Below, piece after piece: positions 52,995 to 62,402 of a stretch of DNA of 64,000 bases. This DNA is from Lysobacterales bacterium 63-13 (GTDB taxonomy: Bacteria; Pseudomonadota; Gammaproteobacteria; Xanthomonadales; Rhodanobacteraceae), in NCBI GenBank assembly GCA_001899855.1, contig MKWR01000031.1, forward strand, positions 1-64,000, written 5' to 3'. How positions within the stretch are numbered: the first letter of the stretch is position 1; each line of letters begins with the position of its first letter. The notes below the pieces were generated by a model that was not told where the DNA came from, did no database searches, and worked only from the letters and a program-made list of their open reading frames with translations. The position numbers were made by a program, and so were the translations under genes.

Positions 52995-53632
52995 GCGGTT
53001 TCGAGCGCGCCCTTGTCGTCGATGACCTGGCCAGCAGCCGCGACTGGTTGTCGCGCGCCCTGGCCCAGGCGTTTCCCGGCATTGCCATCAGCGTGGCGGC
53101 TTCGCTTGCCGAGGCGCAGGCGCATGTCGAGCGTGCGCCGCCGCTGGCCCTGATCGATCTCGGCCTGCCCGATGGCTCGGGCATCCACCTGATCGAACGC
53201 CTGCACGCGCAAGGCACCCTGTGCATCGTCGCCACCGTGTTCGACGATGATGCGCATCTCTTTCCCGCCTTGCATGCCGGTGCGCAAGGTTATGTGCTGA
53301 AGGATCAGTCGACGGAGAATCTCGCCGCGATGCTCGGCGGCATTGCCGCGGGGCAACCGCCGCTGTCGCCGTCGATCGCGCGGCGGCTCCTGCGCCACTT
53401 CCAGCCGGTCGCAGCGGAACACGGAGCACCCGCGCTGACCGCACGCGAGACCGACGTGCTGCGCCTGATCGCCAAGGGCCATACGGTTGCCGAGGTCGCC
53501 AGCCTGCTCGGCCTCTCGCGGCACACGGCAGCGGGCTATCTCAAGGATGTCTACCGCAAGCTCAGCGTCAGCTCGCGCGCCGAGGCGACACTGGTGGCAA
53601 GCCGGCGCGGCCTGGTCGGAACGGAGATCTGA
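52991..53632 (+). CDS. LuxR/NarL-type response regulator
   Basis: A 213-residue regulator with receiver domain (about 1-120), phospho-acceptor Asp56 in LALIDLGLPDGSG and Lys in LKD near 103, and a C-terminal LuxR helix-turn-helix (about 148-205, LTARETDVLRLIAKGHTVAEVAS). The ATG overlaps the histidine kinase stop (ATGA), which makes it the cognate partner. Targets are unknown. It is the end of a three-gene operon that starts with the Ser/Thr kinase. Confidence 0.93.
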   Translation: MSGFERALVVDDLASSRDWLSRALAQAFPGIAISVAASLAEAQAHVERAPPLALIDLGLPDGSGIHLIERLHAQGTLCIVATVFDDDAHLFPALHAGAQGYVLKDQSTENLAAMLGGIAAGQPPLSPSIARRLLRHFQPVAAEHGAPALTARETDVLRLIAKGHTVAEVASLLGLSRHTAAGYLKDVYRKLSVSSRAEATLVASRRGLVGTEI

Positions 53633-53739
53633 TCACGGCGCAGCAGCCGCGGATTCGCCGCGAAAGCCGCGATCGAGGAACTTCGGTCGCGCGCGTCGTA
53701 CCATTCACGCAACCAGGCAATCCAGGACGCGTGATCGGC

Positions 53740-54705
53740 ATGAATGCATTCAAGAACATCCTGTACGTGGCCGAGAGCAGCGTGGCCCAGCAGGCTTCGA
53801 TCCTGCGCGCCGTGTCGCTGGCGGAAAACAACCAGGCGGACTTGACCGTCATCGACGTGGTTCCAGGCGTGGCCGCCGGCATGATTGCGGCGAGTGGCGG
53901 TCATGCCTCGGCCGAGCTGCAGGCGGTCATGGTCGGCGAGCGCCGCAAGCAGCTCGAGGCATTGATCGAGCCATACCGGACGCGCCTCGATATCCGCCTC
54001 GATGTGCTGGTCGGCAGGACCTTCCTGGAAGCCATCCGCATGGTCCTGCGCAATGGCCATGACCTGCTCATCAAGCCGGCCGAGAATCCGGGCTTCATGC
54101 AGCGGTTGTTCGGCAGCATCGACATGCAATTGCTGCGCAACTGCCCGTGTCCGTTGTGGTTGACGCGCGAGAACGAAAAGGAGAAATACGAAAATATACT
54201 CGCTGCGGTCGATTTCGACCCGGACCTGCCGGATGCCGTGGAGCAGGATCTCAACCAGCAGATCCTCGGCTTCGCCAGCGCGCTCGCCTTCTCCGATTTT
54301 GCCGCACTGCATGTGCTGCATGTCTGGGATGCGCCGGGTGAAGGCATGATCAAGATCTGGGCCAATGATCCCAAGGCGGCCAGCATCGACTACGTCAGCG
54401 GTGTGCTTGCCGGCCATGAGGCCGCTTTCAACCAGCTGCGCCGGCAGCTCGGCGATCGGGTTGGAAAGGATGGCAATGAATACCTTGCTCCGGAGTTCCA
54501 TTTGCAGCGAGGCGCTGCCGCCACGGCCATTCCCGGGATGGCGCGGGAGCTGGCGGCCGACCTGGTGATCATGGGCACCGTCGCGCGCACCGGCATAGCG
54601 GGCCTGCTCATCGGCAATACCGCCGAAGCGGTCCTTGAACAACTGCAATGCTCCGTGCTCGCCATCAAGCCGAGCGGCTTTGTCTCGCCGGTTGGCCCCG
54701 CATAG
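53740..54705 (+). CDS. Tandem universal stress protein (UspE-like)
   Basis: A 321-residue protein with two Usp domains. The ATG at 53740 gives MNAFKNILYVAE, the usual start; the GTG three codons earlier is less likely. The second domain keeps the nucleotide-binding signature MGTVARTGIAGLLIGNTAEAVL with the G-x2-G-x9-G pattern, while the first lacks it. UspE-type proteins are induced in stationary phase and protect against several stresses. It converges with the secreted cluster; only 13 bases separate its stop from the next one. Confidence 0.9.
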   Translation: MNAFKNILYVAESSVAQQASILRAVSLAENNQADLTVIDVVPGVAAGMIAASGGHASAELQAVMVGERRKQLEALIEPYRTRLDIRLDVLVGRTFLEAIRMVLRNGHDLLIKPAENPGFMQRLFGSIDMQLLRNCPCPLWLTRENEKEKYENILAAVDFDPDLPDAVEQDLNQQILGFASALAFSDFAALHVLHVWDAPGEGMIKIWANDPKAASIDYVSGVLAGHEAAFNQLRRQLGDRVGKDGNEYLAPEFHLQRGAAATAIPGMARELAADLVIMGTVARTGIAGLLIGNTAEAVLEQLQCSVLAIKPSGFVSPVGPA

Positions 54706-54718
54706 CCCTGACAGCCCG

Positions 54719-55531
54719 CTAAGGCGAATCGAACCCGTCGGCAAAGAGCGAATCGATGATCGGTGCCGGCGGCGGGTGGCGTGGATCGAACAGGCAGATG
54801 GCACTTGCCGCCTGCAACTGGCGACTGCCGCGACAGGCGAAGGCGTTGCCGGACAGCGCATCCGGGGCTTGCGTGCCGATGGTGGCGGTGGTGCCAAGGC
54901 TGGCATCGAGGGCCTGGTACTGCAGGGCGATCTCGAGGCTGGCGTGGTAGAGAACCACCTGCATGTCGAGCGCTCCGGATTGCCCACGCAGTGCCCAGTC
55001 CTGCCATTGCACCACGCTGCAGGCCTCATCGGAACCTGCTGCGCTCGGGCGCGGGCAAGAGGCGAAGTAGCGCGAGCGGATGGTTCCGGAACTCACCGCG
55101 CCGTCGAGATCGGCATGGTAGGCATAGATGCGCGACTGGCTGGCCGCTGCATTGTCGGCGATGGCGGGGAGCGGACAGTCGGCGCTGAAATCGCCGCCGT
55201 CTTCTGCCGCCAGGTCGCCTGCTGCAGCGAGGTAGCCGTTGCTGGAAACCACCAAGGCATTGACGAGGACACCGTACAGTTCGAATGGCGCGGCAAGCGC
55301 GACCACTGCCGCGCCGTCGTCGCTGGCCGGGGCCGCGGCGGAAGCGGCGCTCAAGTCGAGGACCGCGCCGTCGCTGGCATCGACATAATCGTAGGCGCAT
55401 TGCGCGCTGCCACTGGCGTAGGCCTGATAGCCGTACACATCGAAGCTGGCGTTGTCGCGGGCCTGGCTGGCCACCGGCAAGGCCATGCAGAGCAGGCCGA
55501 TCGCCAGGAGAAACTTTTCGCGCAGCGTCAT
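54719..55531 (-). CDS. Secreted hypothetical protein with FADGFDSP tail
   Basis: A 270-residue exported protein. The ATG at 55531 overlaps the upstream gene stop by one base (TGATG). The signal peptide is cut near residue 24. The mature part is alanine- and aspartate-rich with several cysteines, beta-rich by composition, without a recognised domain. It ends in SLFADGFDSP, close to the IFRDSFED end of the propeller protein at 13609. It is the last gene of the leftward pilus-like cluster; it may be a surface-exposed partner of the propeller protein encoded just before it. Confidence 0.75.
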   Translation of the reverse strand: MTLREKFLLAIGLLCMALPVASQARDNASFDVYGYQAYASGSAQCAYDYVDASDGAVLDLSAASAAAPASDDGAAVVALAAPFELYGVLVNALVVSSNGYLAAAGDLAAEDGGDFSADCPLPAIADNAAASQSRIYAYHADLDGAVSSGTIRSRYFASCPRPSAAGSDEACSVVQWQDWALRGQSGALDMQVVLYHASLEIALQYQALDASLGTTATIGTQAPDALSGNAFACRGSRQLQAASAICLFDPRHPPPAPIIDSLFADGFDSP

Positions 55532-57477
55532 CACGGTGTCCTCGCGCTGTAGATTTCGGTGTTGCCATCGGCATTTTGCGACGGCGACATGAGATCGCTG
55601 TTGGAGAGGAAGACCACGGTCGGCACACCGCCGGAGTCGATGCCGACGTCGATGCCCAGGGAAAGGTCCATGCTCGCGCCCAGCTTCAAGGTGAGCGTCG
55701 AACCGTTGAAGCGGCCTGTGCCGACCTCGAACTGGGCCGTCGACCCGTTGACGTACTCGTATGCGAATGTCTGACCGCCACCGTCGGCGGCCTGGCGCAC
55801 GCCGATGTAGCTGTTGCCGGCTTGCGAGATGGTCACCTGCCGGAGCGCAGGGCTGCCTCCGACTTCGTAGCGGTAGATTTCCGGCGAGGTGTCGCCGAAC
55901 ACGTTGAAATAGTTGCCGTCGGAAATGAAGTAGATGTAGCGGCCGGCGTTGCCGCCAGTCGCGGCATCGATCGACGGGCTGAAGTTGCTGGTCGACGCGC
56001 TGGTGGCGGTGGTGATGCGCTGCCATGCGGATCCGGATCCGGAAATGCGGTAGCGCCAGATTTCCGGCGTTACCGGCGTGGATGATCCGCTCAGCAGACA
56101 ATTGGATACCAGCGCGATGAAATTGCCGTTGTCGCCGCCACTCAGTCGAGGCTCGCTGCCGGTGCACGTCGCAGCCGGCGTGCCAGCGGACATGAAATTG
56201 ACGGGCGCTGACCAGGCACTCGACGCGAAGGTACTGTAAACCACTTTCTTCGTCGCACCTTGGCCGGTAATGGAACTGCACGTGGTTTCCCAGGCGATGC
56301 GGTTGCCGTCGCTGCTGATCGACGGATTCTTGTTCGAGCAACCGGAAGTGTTGGTCACCTGGCTCAGCGTGCTGGTCTTCCGATCCCAACGATAGATCTG
56401 CTGCGACGCGCTCGCGTTGAGGGTCGCGGCGATGGCCACGTAGCGTCCGCGCAGCGAATCCACGGTCGGACCGGAAAGGCTGACGCCCTGTACGCTGCCA
56501 CCAGAGGCGATGGTCAATCCGGTGACCCGGGAATAGGTGCCGTCGCGAATGAACACCTGCTGCAGCACATTGAGGTTGTCGCCGGTGTAATTGCCGCTGG
56601 AAGCAAAGGCGAAGGCATTGCCGGTATCGTCCGTGCTCAGCGCGGGTCCGTTGTCGATCGGCCTGTACTCGAGGCCGCCGTTCTTGACTTCGACGAAGCC
56701 GCCACTGGAGGTGGTGATCTGCTGCAAGGTGGTGGCAGCCGCGTTGCAGCTGTCGCGAATGGCGATGTCATCGAGCAGCAAGGCGCTGTCGAATTCCCCG
56801 TCACCCTGGTCGCCGATACGGAACTGCACGGTCACCGTGTTGCTGCCGATGACGGTGCCGGGAATCTCCACGCAGGCGTTCTGCCACTGGCCCACGCCGT
56901 AACGCAGCGAGGTATTGGTGATCGGCGAGGGGCCGTTGATCGTCCAGTTGAGCACGGTGCTGCCGAAGCAGGGCACGTTTGGGTACGGAGAAAAGCTGGT
57001 GCCGTCGTTCTTGCAGGAACTCCCCGAAAAAACGCGACTGGTATTGCCATTCACCGTGGTTTGCACGTCGAACACGTCGTCGTACTGGCCCGGCTGGTCC
57101 TGTTCGCTGGTCGGAAAGTTCCAGGCAAATACCAGTCGGGCCGGACTGGTTGTCGCCGTGAAGGTCACCGTCTGCTCCAAGGTTGTCAGGTCAAAATCGG
57201 AGGTGCCGTTGCCGTCGATGTTGTATGCGGTGCCGGAGCGCTGGCCAGGCCCATTGGAAAGGACGACAAAGCGGGTTCCGCCGGGAGCGGCCACCGGCCC
57301 CGGATTGAAATTCGACGATTGCACGACGGCTGCCTGGTTCTGCACGCCGCGAGTCCAGGGTGTCAGCGAGCCCGTTTCAAAGCCACCGTTGACAACCTGG
57401 CCATGCGCGGTTGCGGCCAGGCCGGCAAGCAGGATCATCAGCGGAGCGCGGCGGGCGATCGTGTTCACTTCAGTCAT
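55531..57477 (-). CDS. Secreted beta-propeller (TolB/WD40-like) protein with N-terminal sandwich domain
   Basis: A 648-residue exported protein with a signal peptide cut near residue 26. Residues 30-230 resemble a carbohydrate-binding-like or MAM-type beta-sandwich (NGGFETGSLTPWTR at the start is typical). From about 240 to the end come repeated blades with patterns such as SISSDGNRIAWET, RLSGGDNGNFIALVS, SIDAATGGNAGRYIYFIS and RQAADGGGQTFAYEY, a TolB-like propeller. It begins 15 bases after the usher-like gene, so it is transcribed with it; it is a plausible tip or surface adhesin. The last gene of the cluster overlaps its stop by one base. Confidence 0.82.
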   Translation of the reverse strand: MTEVNTIARRAPLMILLAGLAATAHGQVVNGGFETGSLTPWTRGVQNQAAVVQSSNFNPGPVAAPGGTRFVVLSNGPGQRSGTAYNIDGNGTSDFDLTTLEQTVTFTATTSPARLVFAWNFPTSEQDQPGQYDDVFDVQTTVNGNTSRVFSGSSCKNDGTSFSPYPNVPCFGSTVLNWTINGPSPITNTSLRYGVGQWQNACVEIPGTVIGSNTVTVQFRIGDQGDGEFDSALLLDDIAIRDSCNAAATTLQQITTSSGGFVEVKNGGLEYRPIDNGPALSTDDTGNAFAFASSGNYTGDNLNVLQQVFIRDGTYSRVTGLTIASGGSVQGVSLSGPTVDSLRGRYVAIAATLNASASQQIYRWDRKTSTLSQVTNTSGCSNKNPSISSDGNRIAWETTCSSITGQGATKKVVYSTFASSAWSAPVNFMSAGTPAATCTGSEPRLSGGDNGNFIALVSNCLLSGSSTPVTPEIWRYRISGSGSAWQRITTATSASTSNFSPSIDAATGGNAGRYIYFISDGNYFNVFGDTSPEIYRYEVGGSPALRQVTISQAGNSYIGVRQAADGGGQTFAYEYVNGSTAQFEVGTGRFNGSTLTLKLGASMDLSLGIDVGIDSGGVPTVVFLSNSDLMSPSQNADGNTEIYSARTP

Positions 57478-57492
57478 CCTCGGCCATTCAAG

Positions 57493-60144
57493 CTACAGGT
57501 CTGGCTGTTTCGCGGGAGCTGCGCCAGCCGGCGCGCCCTTGCGGAAATCCTGGCCGAATACAAAGCGATCGGTCAGTGCCAGGGGAAGGGTTGCAAGCGT
57601 CGTGCCGGTGTCGGCCGTGCGCAATTCGATGCGATAGCTGCCGGGGGCAAGGCCGTCGGCGCGATAAAAACCGGATGTGCTCGGGCGGACTTGCGTGACC
57701 AGCTCACCGTTGCTGCCGATGATGGCAATCCGCAGCGCTGCGGGATCGCCATGCCCCTCGACGCGCCCGGCGCAGCCGAGGCGCAGTTCCAATCCGAAAT
57801 CGACCCGCGTGTTGGCACCCGAACGCACCTCGACGTTGCGCGCGGCGCCGCTGGCGGAAAGCTCGATCGGCAGGTTGTCGGGTTCCAGGCCGATGCGGTA
57901 CACGCCCGGCTTGAGATCGCCCAGGTAGAAGCGCCCCGATCCATCGGTTTCGGTGCGCAGTTGCCCGTTCACGCTGACCCCGACATGGGCAAGGGTTTCG
58001 CGCCCCAGGCCTGATGGCAGGTCACCGGCAAGGGCGCCGGAGATGCCACCGACCTGCTGCAGGGCGACGTTGTAGCCGCCACGTGCAAGCCCCGACCCGG
58101 TAACGGCAAAGTCGGCGACGACATTCAGGGTCACCGTCGGACTCGCTGTGCTGCTGCCCTGGATCAGCGGATCCTTGAGCACGTTCAGGCGCGCACTGAG
58201 GCCGGGGCGCAATTCCATGCCGCCTTCGAAATAGTAGCCCAGCGAATCATTGGCGCTGAGTGCGCCCAGCGTCCAGTTCGCGCGGCGCACGCCAAAGGGC
58301 TGGCGCTTGAGGAAGAGCCCGCCGCGGTCACCGACATCCTGCTGGTGGAGATGTGTGGCGAGGATCCGGTAGGCCGGATTGAGATCGTATTCGGCGGCCG
58401 TTTCGCTCCGATCCTTGTAGCGGGTCAGCGAGACGTGCGCGCGCGCGGCCGGATACCAGCTCGCCGAGTACGAGTACTCGCCGCGATAATCCGGCCGCGC
58501 ACTGAGCGAGAGCGATTTGATCGGGCGCCAGTCGGCGGCCAGCTTGGTGTATTCGAGATCGCCATTGGCGGCGTCGCTGAGCGTGCCGTGGACGACCGAG
58601 ATGCGCGCCGAGCTGCCGATGGCGCGACCGATTTCGGCAAAGGTGGATTCGGTTGCCGCGCTCGCGTCGAGGTCCGCGGTGTCCTGCCCCTCGATGAATA
58701 CGGCATCCAGATGCTGCGCATAGGCATGCCAGAACCAACCGTTGCGGCCACCATCGCCAAGGATGTTCCAGGCGCCGGCGCCGGCCGAGTTGCGCGCGGC
58801 ATAGGCGGCCCAGGCGCCGAGCGGGCCGAGACTGGCCGCTGCACCAAGGCTGCCGTAACGGCGACCATCGACACCCTGGACCACGGCGTCGACGCTCAGC
58901 GAGGAGTTCACGCCATAGCGGAATTGATAGAAACCGGCGCTGCCGCGTGCCGCATCGCTGGAGTCCAGGCGCCGGCCGTTCAATCCGGCCCCGGCGAAGC
59001 TGACCCAGGTGCCCTCGGGCAATTGCAGGTTGCTGGCCTGCGAATAAACCCGATCGACCCGGGTTGGCACATCGATGTCGCGGAATTCGAAGATGGCCAC
59101 TTCAAGGCGGATTGCGTTGACCGGCGAGGCCGGCACGTTGCGGAACTCGTAGCGGCCATCGAGGCCGATGGTCTGGCGCATCAGCATCTGCCCATCGAGC
59201 TGCAATTCGGCAATGCCGCCGGGCGGGCCTTCGCCGCGCAAAACGGTCAGCGGATTGGCCGCGTACGGCACCAGTTGGCCGCTCAGCGGTGCCTGCGAAT
59301 ACAGGTATTCCGGCGAATTGGTGTAGGCCATCTGCGCACCGCTGAGGTCGAAACCGGGCAACAGCGGATTGATGGCAACGCGTTGCTGGCCAAACAGCCA
59401 GCGCGCCGGCCCCTTGTCGAGCACCCAGACCAGTTCGTTGATGCGCGGACGGCTGTCGATGCCATCGAGGACCTGTGCCTGCCAGTAACCCGGGCCGAGC
59501 GCGCCGCCGAGATCGGTTACGGCGGATGTCGATATATCGTTGCCGTTGCTCTGGCTGACGACTTCGCTGCGCCAGCGCGACAGGCTGGCCTTGGGTGCAT
59601 GCACGTCGATCGGCAACGGCTTTGCCTGGCGCGCCGGCGCGGTGGCCAGATCGCGCCACGGCGTATCGATGACGAGGGCAAACTCGCCCTCGTCGAAACG
59701 CAGGCGACAACCGAGGCGGGCTGCGGCCAGCGGCAAGTCGACGAACCTGGCGCCTCGATCGCTGGTGGTTTCGGCTGCGGAAAATGTCGCGCGGCCAAGC
59801 GGCGTTTCAATCGCCAAGGCACCCGCGTCGGTTGTGGAGATTTCCAGATCGAGCGCCTTGGCCAGGGTTTCCAGGGAAACCCCGTAATCCGCATCGTCCT
59901 TGGCGCGGCGCAGGGCGATCGAGGTCTTCGATTCGCGACCGTCGACCATGCCGGCCGCGAGCAGGAGGCGCGCCTGCTCGCGGCTGGCGCTGTTGGCGAT
60001 CTGGCGAAAATACGGATAGCTCGGACCCGCGGAAAGGTCCGCGGCAATGGCCTGGCCCAGTGCGCAGGTCGCCAGGGCAAAGGCGCAGCGTGCGGCCCAG
60101 CGCAGCGTTGCTCGCGGGCGGATGCGGGCGGCGGGCCCGTTCAT
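57493..60144 (-). CDS. Usher-like outer-membrane protein (divergent chaperone-usher type)
   Basis: An 883-residue exported protein with a signal peptide cut near residue 36. A periplasmic N-terminal part (about 40-215) precedes a long barrel-like region with repeated short strands and aromatic girdles (about 220-740), including FGQQRVAINPLLPGFDLS, GFYQFRYGVNSSLSVDAVVQ and SLSARPDYRGEYSYSA, similar to CS1/Mat-type ushers. The C-terminal 130 residues have a carboxypeptidase-regulatory-like beta-sandwich (DGSGRFYLGDLKPGVYRIGL) and a second such unit. It sits between a PapD-like chaperone gene and a secreted propeller gene. The usher call rests on context as well as sequence. Confidence 0.75.
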   Translation of the reverse strand: MNGPAARIRPRATLRWAARCAFALATCALGQAIAADLSAGPSYPYFRQIANSASREQARLLLAAGMVDGRESKTSIALRRAKDDADYGVSLETLAKALDLEISTTDAGALAIETPLGRATFSAAETTSDRGARFVDLPLAAARLGCRLRFDEGEFALVIDTPWRDLATAPARQAKPLPIDVHAPKASLSRWRSEVVSQSNGNDISTSAVTDLGGALGPGYWQAQVLDGIDSRPRINELVWVLDKGPARWLFGQQRVAINPLLPGFDLSGAQMAYTNSPEYLYSQAPLSGQLVPYAANPLTVLRGEGPPGGIAELQLDGQMLMRQTIGLDGRYEFRNVPASPVNAIRLEVAIFEFRDIDVPTRVDRVYSQASNLQLPEGTWVSFAGAGLNGRRLDSSDAARGSAGFYQFRYGVNSSLSVDAVVQGVDGRRYGSLGAAASLGPLGAWAAYAARNSAGAGAWNILGDGGRNGWFWHAYAQHLDAVFIEGQDTADLDASAATESTFAEIGRAIGSSARISVVHGTLSDAANGDLEYTKLAADWRPIKSLSLSARPDYRGEYSYSASWYPAARAHVSLTRYKDRSETAAEYDLNPAYRILATHLHQQDVGDRGGLFLKRQPFGVRRANWTLGALSANDSLGYYFEGGMELRPGLSARLNVLKDPLIQGSSTASPTVTLNVVADFAVTGSGLARGGYNVALQQVGGISGALAGDLPSGLGRETLAHVGVSVNGQLRTETDGSGRFYLGDLKPGVYRIGLEPDNLPIELSASGAARNVEVRSGANTRVDFGLELRLGCAGRVEGHGDPAALRIAIIGSNGELVTQVRPSTSGFYRADGLAPGSYRIELRTADTGTTLATLPLALTDRFVFGQDFRKGAPAGAAPAKQPDL

Positions 60145-60252
60145 GTGCGCAGACCAGCGGCTGCCAGCGCGGGCGACGGCCCTTCACGCCTGCTGGATTG
60201 CCGTTGCCAAGTGCTCGTGCGCACGCCAGCGAGTGCCCGGCCCATGCCCGTC

Positions 60253-61101
60253 TCAGTGCCCGGGAACGTCGAAGGCGAACTGCCGGCTGAGCGCATCCTC
60301 GCCAAGGTGCCCCAACAGGACCGCGACATAGCGCCCCTTGGCCAGCGTCGTGCCAAGGGCAATCTCGTACTTGCGGCTGCTGCCGGGCAATACCGGTTGC
60401 CCCGGCAAGCGGCCCGCGGCAAGCATGCCGGATGGAAGCTCGGGTTTTTCATCGGCGAGGTTGCCGAGCAAGGCCACCTTGTCGAGACCGGGGAAGGCCG
60501 CTGCCTTCCAGATCATGAACTGGCCATCCGGGCGCGTATTCGCCGAACCGCGGGCCGTCACCTGCACGTGCAGGGTCGTGGCATCCGCGGTGGCCGAGGT
60601 GATCTCGGCGCGCCGTGAGGCCTGGCCTGCCTGCAGGTAGATCGCGCTGCGGAACTGGAAGCGTGCGCGCAAGGCGGTTTGCGCGCCGGCAGTGCTGGCC
60701 GCGGGCACATCCTGCGCCTGCGGGATCTCGTCAAAGATCAACATGGCCCGGTGCTCGCCATCGGCCAGTGCGACGGCAGGCCGGATCGAGAAGCGCACGG
60801 CCTGGGATTCGCCGGGAGGAATGGTGAACTCGACCGGATTGACCACGACCCACTGGTCCAGCGAGGTATCGGTACTCGGCAGGATGCGAATCTCGCCGCG
60901 GTCGTCGAAATCCCAACTGACCACGCTGACTTTCACCTGCTTCGGATCCTCGGTCAGGTTGAACAGGCGATACGCGTGCGTGCCCTGGGCCTCGGCCAGC
61001 GGCAGATCGAAGTACTGCGGGCTGAAGCCGACCTGGGCTGTCGCCAGCGAACTGGCCAGCAGGAGCAGCAGGCCGAGCGGGAGGAAAATTCGCGCTTTCA
61101 T
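60253..61101 (-). CDS. PapD-like periplasmic chaperone
   Basis: A 282-residue exported protein with a signal peptide cut near residue 22. The N-terminal immunoglobulin-like domain shows the chaperone pattern QVGFSPQYFDLPLAEAQ, RLFNLTEDPKQVKVSV, VNPVEFTIPPGESQAVRFSI, including the IPPGESQAVR segment that resembles the G1 strand. The second domain is longer than in FimC. It lies directly after the accessory subunit gene without any gap (stop at 61102-61104, start at 61101) and 108 bases before the usher-like gene. It should deliver pilin subunits to the usher. Confidence 0.85.
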   Translation of the reverse strand: MKARIFLPLGLLLLLASSLATAQVGFSPQYFDLPLAEAQGTHAYRLFNLTEDPKQVKVSVVSWDFDDRGEIRILPSTDTSLDQWVVVNPVEFTIPPGESQAVRFSIRPAVALADGEHRAMLIFDEIPQAQDVPAASTAGAQTALRARFQFRSAIYLQAGQASRRAEITSATADATTLHVQVTARGSANTRPDGQFMIWKAAAFPGLDKVALLGNLADEKPELPSGMLAAGRLPGQPVLPGSSRKYEIALGTTLAKGRYVAVLLGHLGEDALSRQFAFDVPGH

Positions 61102-61683
61102 TCAGAATCCTTCGGTACGGAGGACAAGTCGGCCGGCGTACTGGCCGGCGTGCTGCAAGCTCGCAGTTGGAATCTGCAAGGCGACGCCACCCTCGACAAT
61201 GCGGTTGCCGGCTTCATCCAGGCGCGTCGTTGCCGGGCGTTCGAGCACGACAACCGGGATCGAGACTTCCTCGCGCCCGACCAGGCTGAGACGTCCCGCT
61301 TCCCCGCGCAGCGATTCGACGTGGCTGGTCACCCGCGCGCGGCTGCGGTTTGCCGAGGGCACGCTCAAGCGCCAGACGCGGTTCAAATCCCGCGACACCA
61401 CGGCATTGATCGGTGGCGCCGGCAACGCATAGCTGGCACCCAGTCGCGCCGGGCCGAGCGCCGCAGCGGTCGCGCTTGCGGAGCCGCTGGCCACCGTTGG
61501 CGTGTCCGCCAGGTCGTTGAGACGGATCGGCTCGATGCGCAGATCGGTTTGCAGGGTTTCCATGACCGCCGCACCCCATTGCTGGGTTGCTGCGGTCGAT
61601 GGAATCCCGGCCGGGATCCCGGGACCGGCGGACGCCGCCAGGCCCAGGCTCCCCAGCATCGAGATCAACATGCAGGTCGACAT
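61102..61683 (-). CDS. Accessory secreted subunit of the pilus-like cluster
   Basis: A 193-residue exported protein with a signal peptide cut near residue 18. The mature part is beta-rich, and a GGVALQIPTASLQHAGQYAG segment near the C-terminus resembles the final strand of pilins of this class (LxIPxxxxxxGxY). It begins 32 bases after the pilin gene and abuts the chaperone gene. It could be a minor pilin or a structural subunit, but no database family was recognised. Confidence 0.7.
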   Translation of the reverse strand: MSTCMLISMLGSLGLAASAGPGIPAGIPSTAATQQWGAAVMETLQTDLRIEPIRLNDLADTPTVASGSASATAAALGPARLGASYALPAPPINAVVSRDLNRVWRLSVPSANRSRARVTSHVESLRGEAGRLSLVGREEVSIPVVVLERPATTRLDEAGNRIVEGGVALQIPTASLQHAGQYAGRLVLRTEGF

Positions 61684-61715
61684 CGTTCAGCTCCTCGGGA
61701 GCCGTTCGTTGCGTC

Positions 61716-62402
61716 TCAGGTGCCGCTGACGGTGAGGATGTAGTTGCTGTCGCCAGAGACGGCTGCGGTTGTCGAATAGACACCAGCGGCCGTTGCATTG
61801 GTCATGTTGAGGTTCAATGCCACGCTGCCCTGCTGGGCATTGACCAGGCCCGGATCGAGGAAGGTCACCGCGCTGGTGCCGCTGCCTCCGGTGGCTGGCG
61901 CCGTGGAAACGGTCGGCGTGCTGAGCACGATCGTTTCCGTACCGCCAGTGCGTGTCAGCGTCGCGCTCGCACCCAACGTGATGCTTACTGTGGTGTTGGC
62001 CGAGGTGCCGCCAATTGCCCGCACGGCCCAGACGTTTTGCAGGGTGAGCGGAACGGCCGTAGCACTGAAACCCCCGGGAGTTGTGCCAATCAGGCCGTTG
62101 GCGCTGAGGCCACCGAGGCCGCCGGTCGCGTTCAACGCACCGGTCGCACCCAGGTCGCAGTTGGAAATGGGCGGTGTCCCATTGATGACGCTGCCGCTGC
62201 CGCAGAGCATTCCGGCCATGGCCGACGACGGCACCGTCACGTTGACCGTGGAAAAGTAGTAAAGCAGGGTGATCGGGCTCAAGGTGACGTTGAGATCGAC
62301 GACTGCATTCTGCGCGCTGGCGCTGTGCGCACCGAAAATTGCGCCGAAAGCGACCGTCGCGGCCGCGAGACGCGTGCCGCGCTTGCTGATAGATGTACGC
62401 AT
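61716..62402 (-). CDS. Pilin-like major subunit (secreted)
   Basis: A 228-residue exported protein; the ATG at 62402 has an AGGA site. The signal peptide ends SASA at about residue 30. The mature protein is rich in threonine, serine, glycine and alanine, strongly beta-forming, with one cysteine pair (Cys67 and Cys82). The start of the mature chain, AVVDLNVTLSPITLLYYFSTV, and the ending SGDSNYILTVSGT fit donor-strand exchange subunits of alternative chaperone-usher systems. As the first gene of a six-gene leftward cluster it would be the most abundant subunit. Confidence 0.75.
   Translation of the reverse strand: MRTSISKRGTRLAAATVAFGAIFGAHSASAQNAVVDLNVTLSPITLLYYFSTVNVTVPSSAMAGMLCGSGSVINGTPPISNCDLGATGALNATGGLGGLSANGLIGTTPGGFSATAVPLTLQNVWAVRAIGGTSANTTVSITLGASATLTRTGGTETIVLSTPTVSTAPATGGSGTSAVTFLDPGLVNAQQGSVALNLNMTNATAAGVYSTTAAVSGDSNYILTVSGT

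Noticed and set aside
58345-60618. A 757-codon rightward frame opposite the usher-like gene
   Set aside because: The translation has no motif and no signal peptide, and it is antisense to a gene with clear domains.
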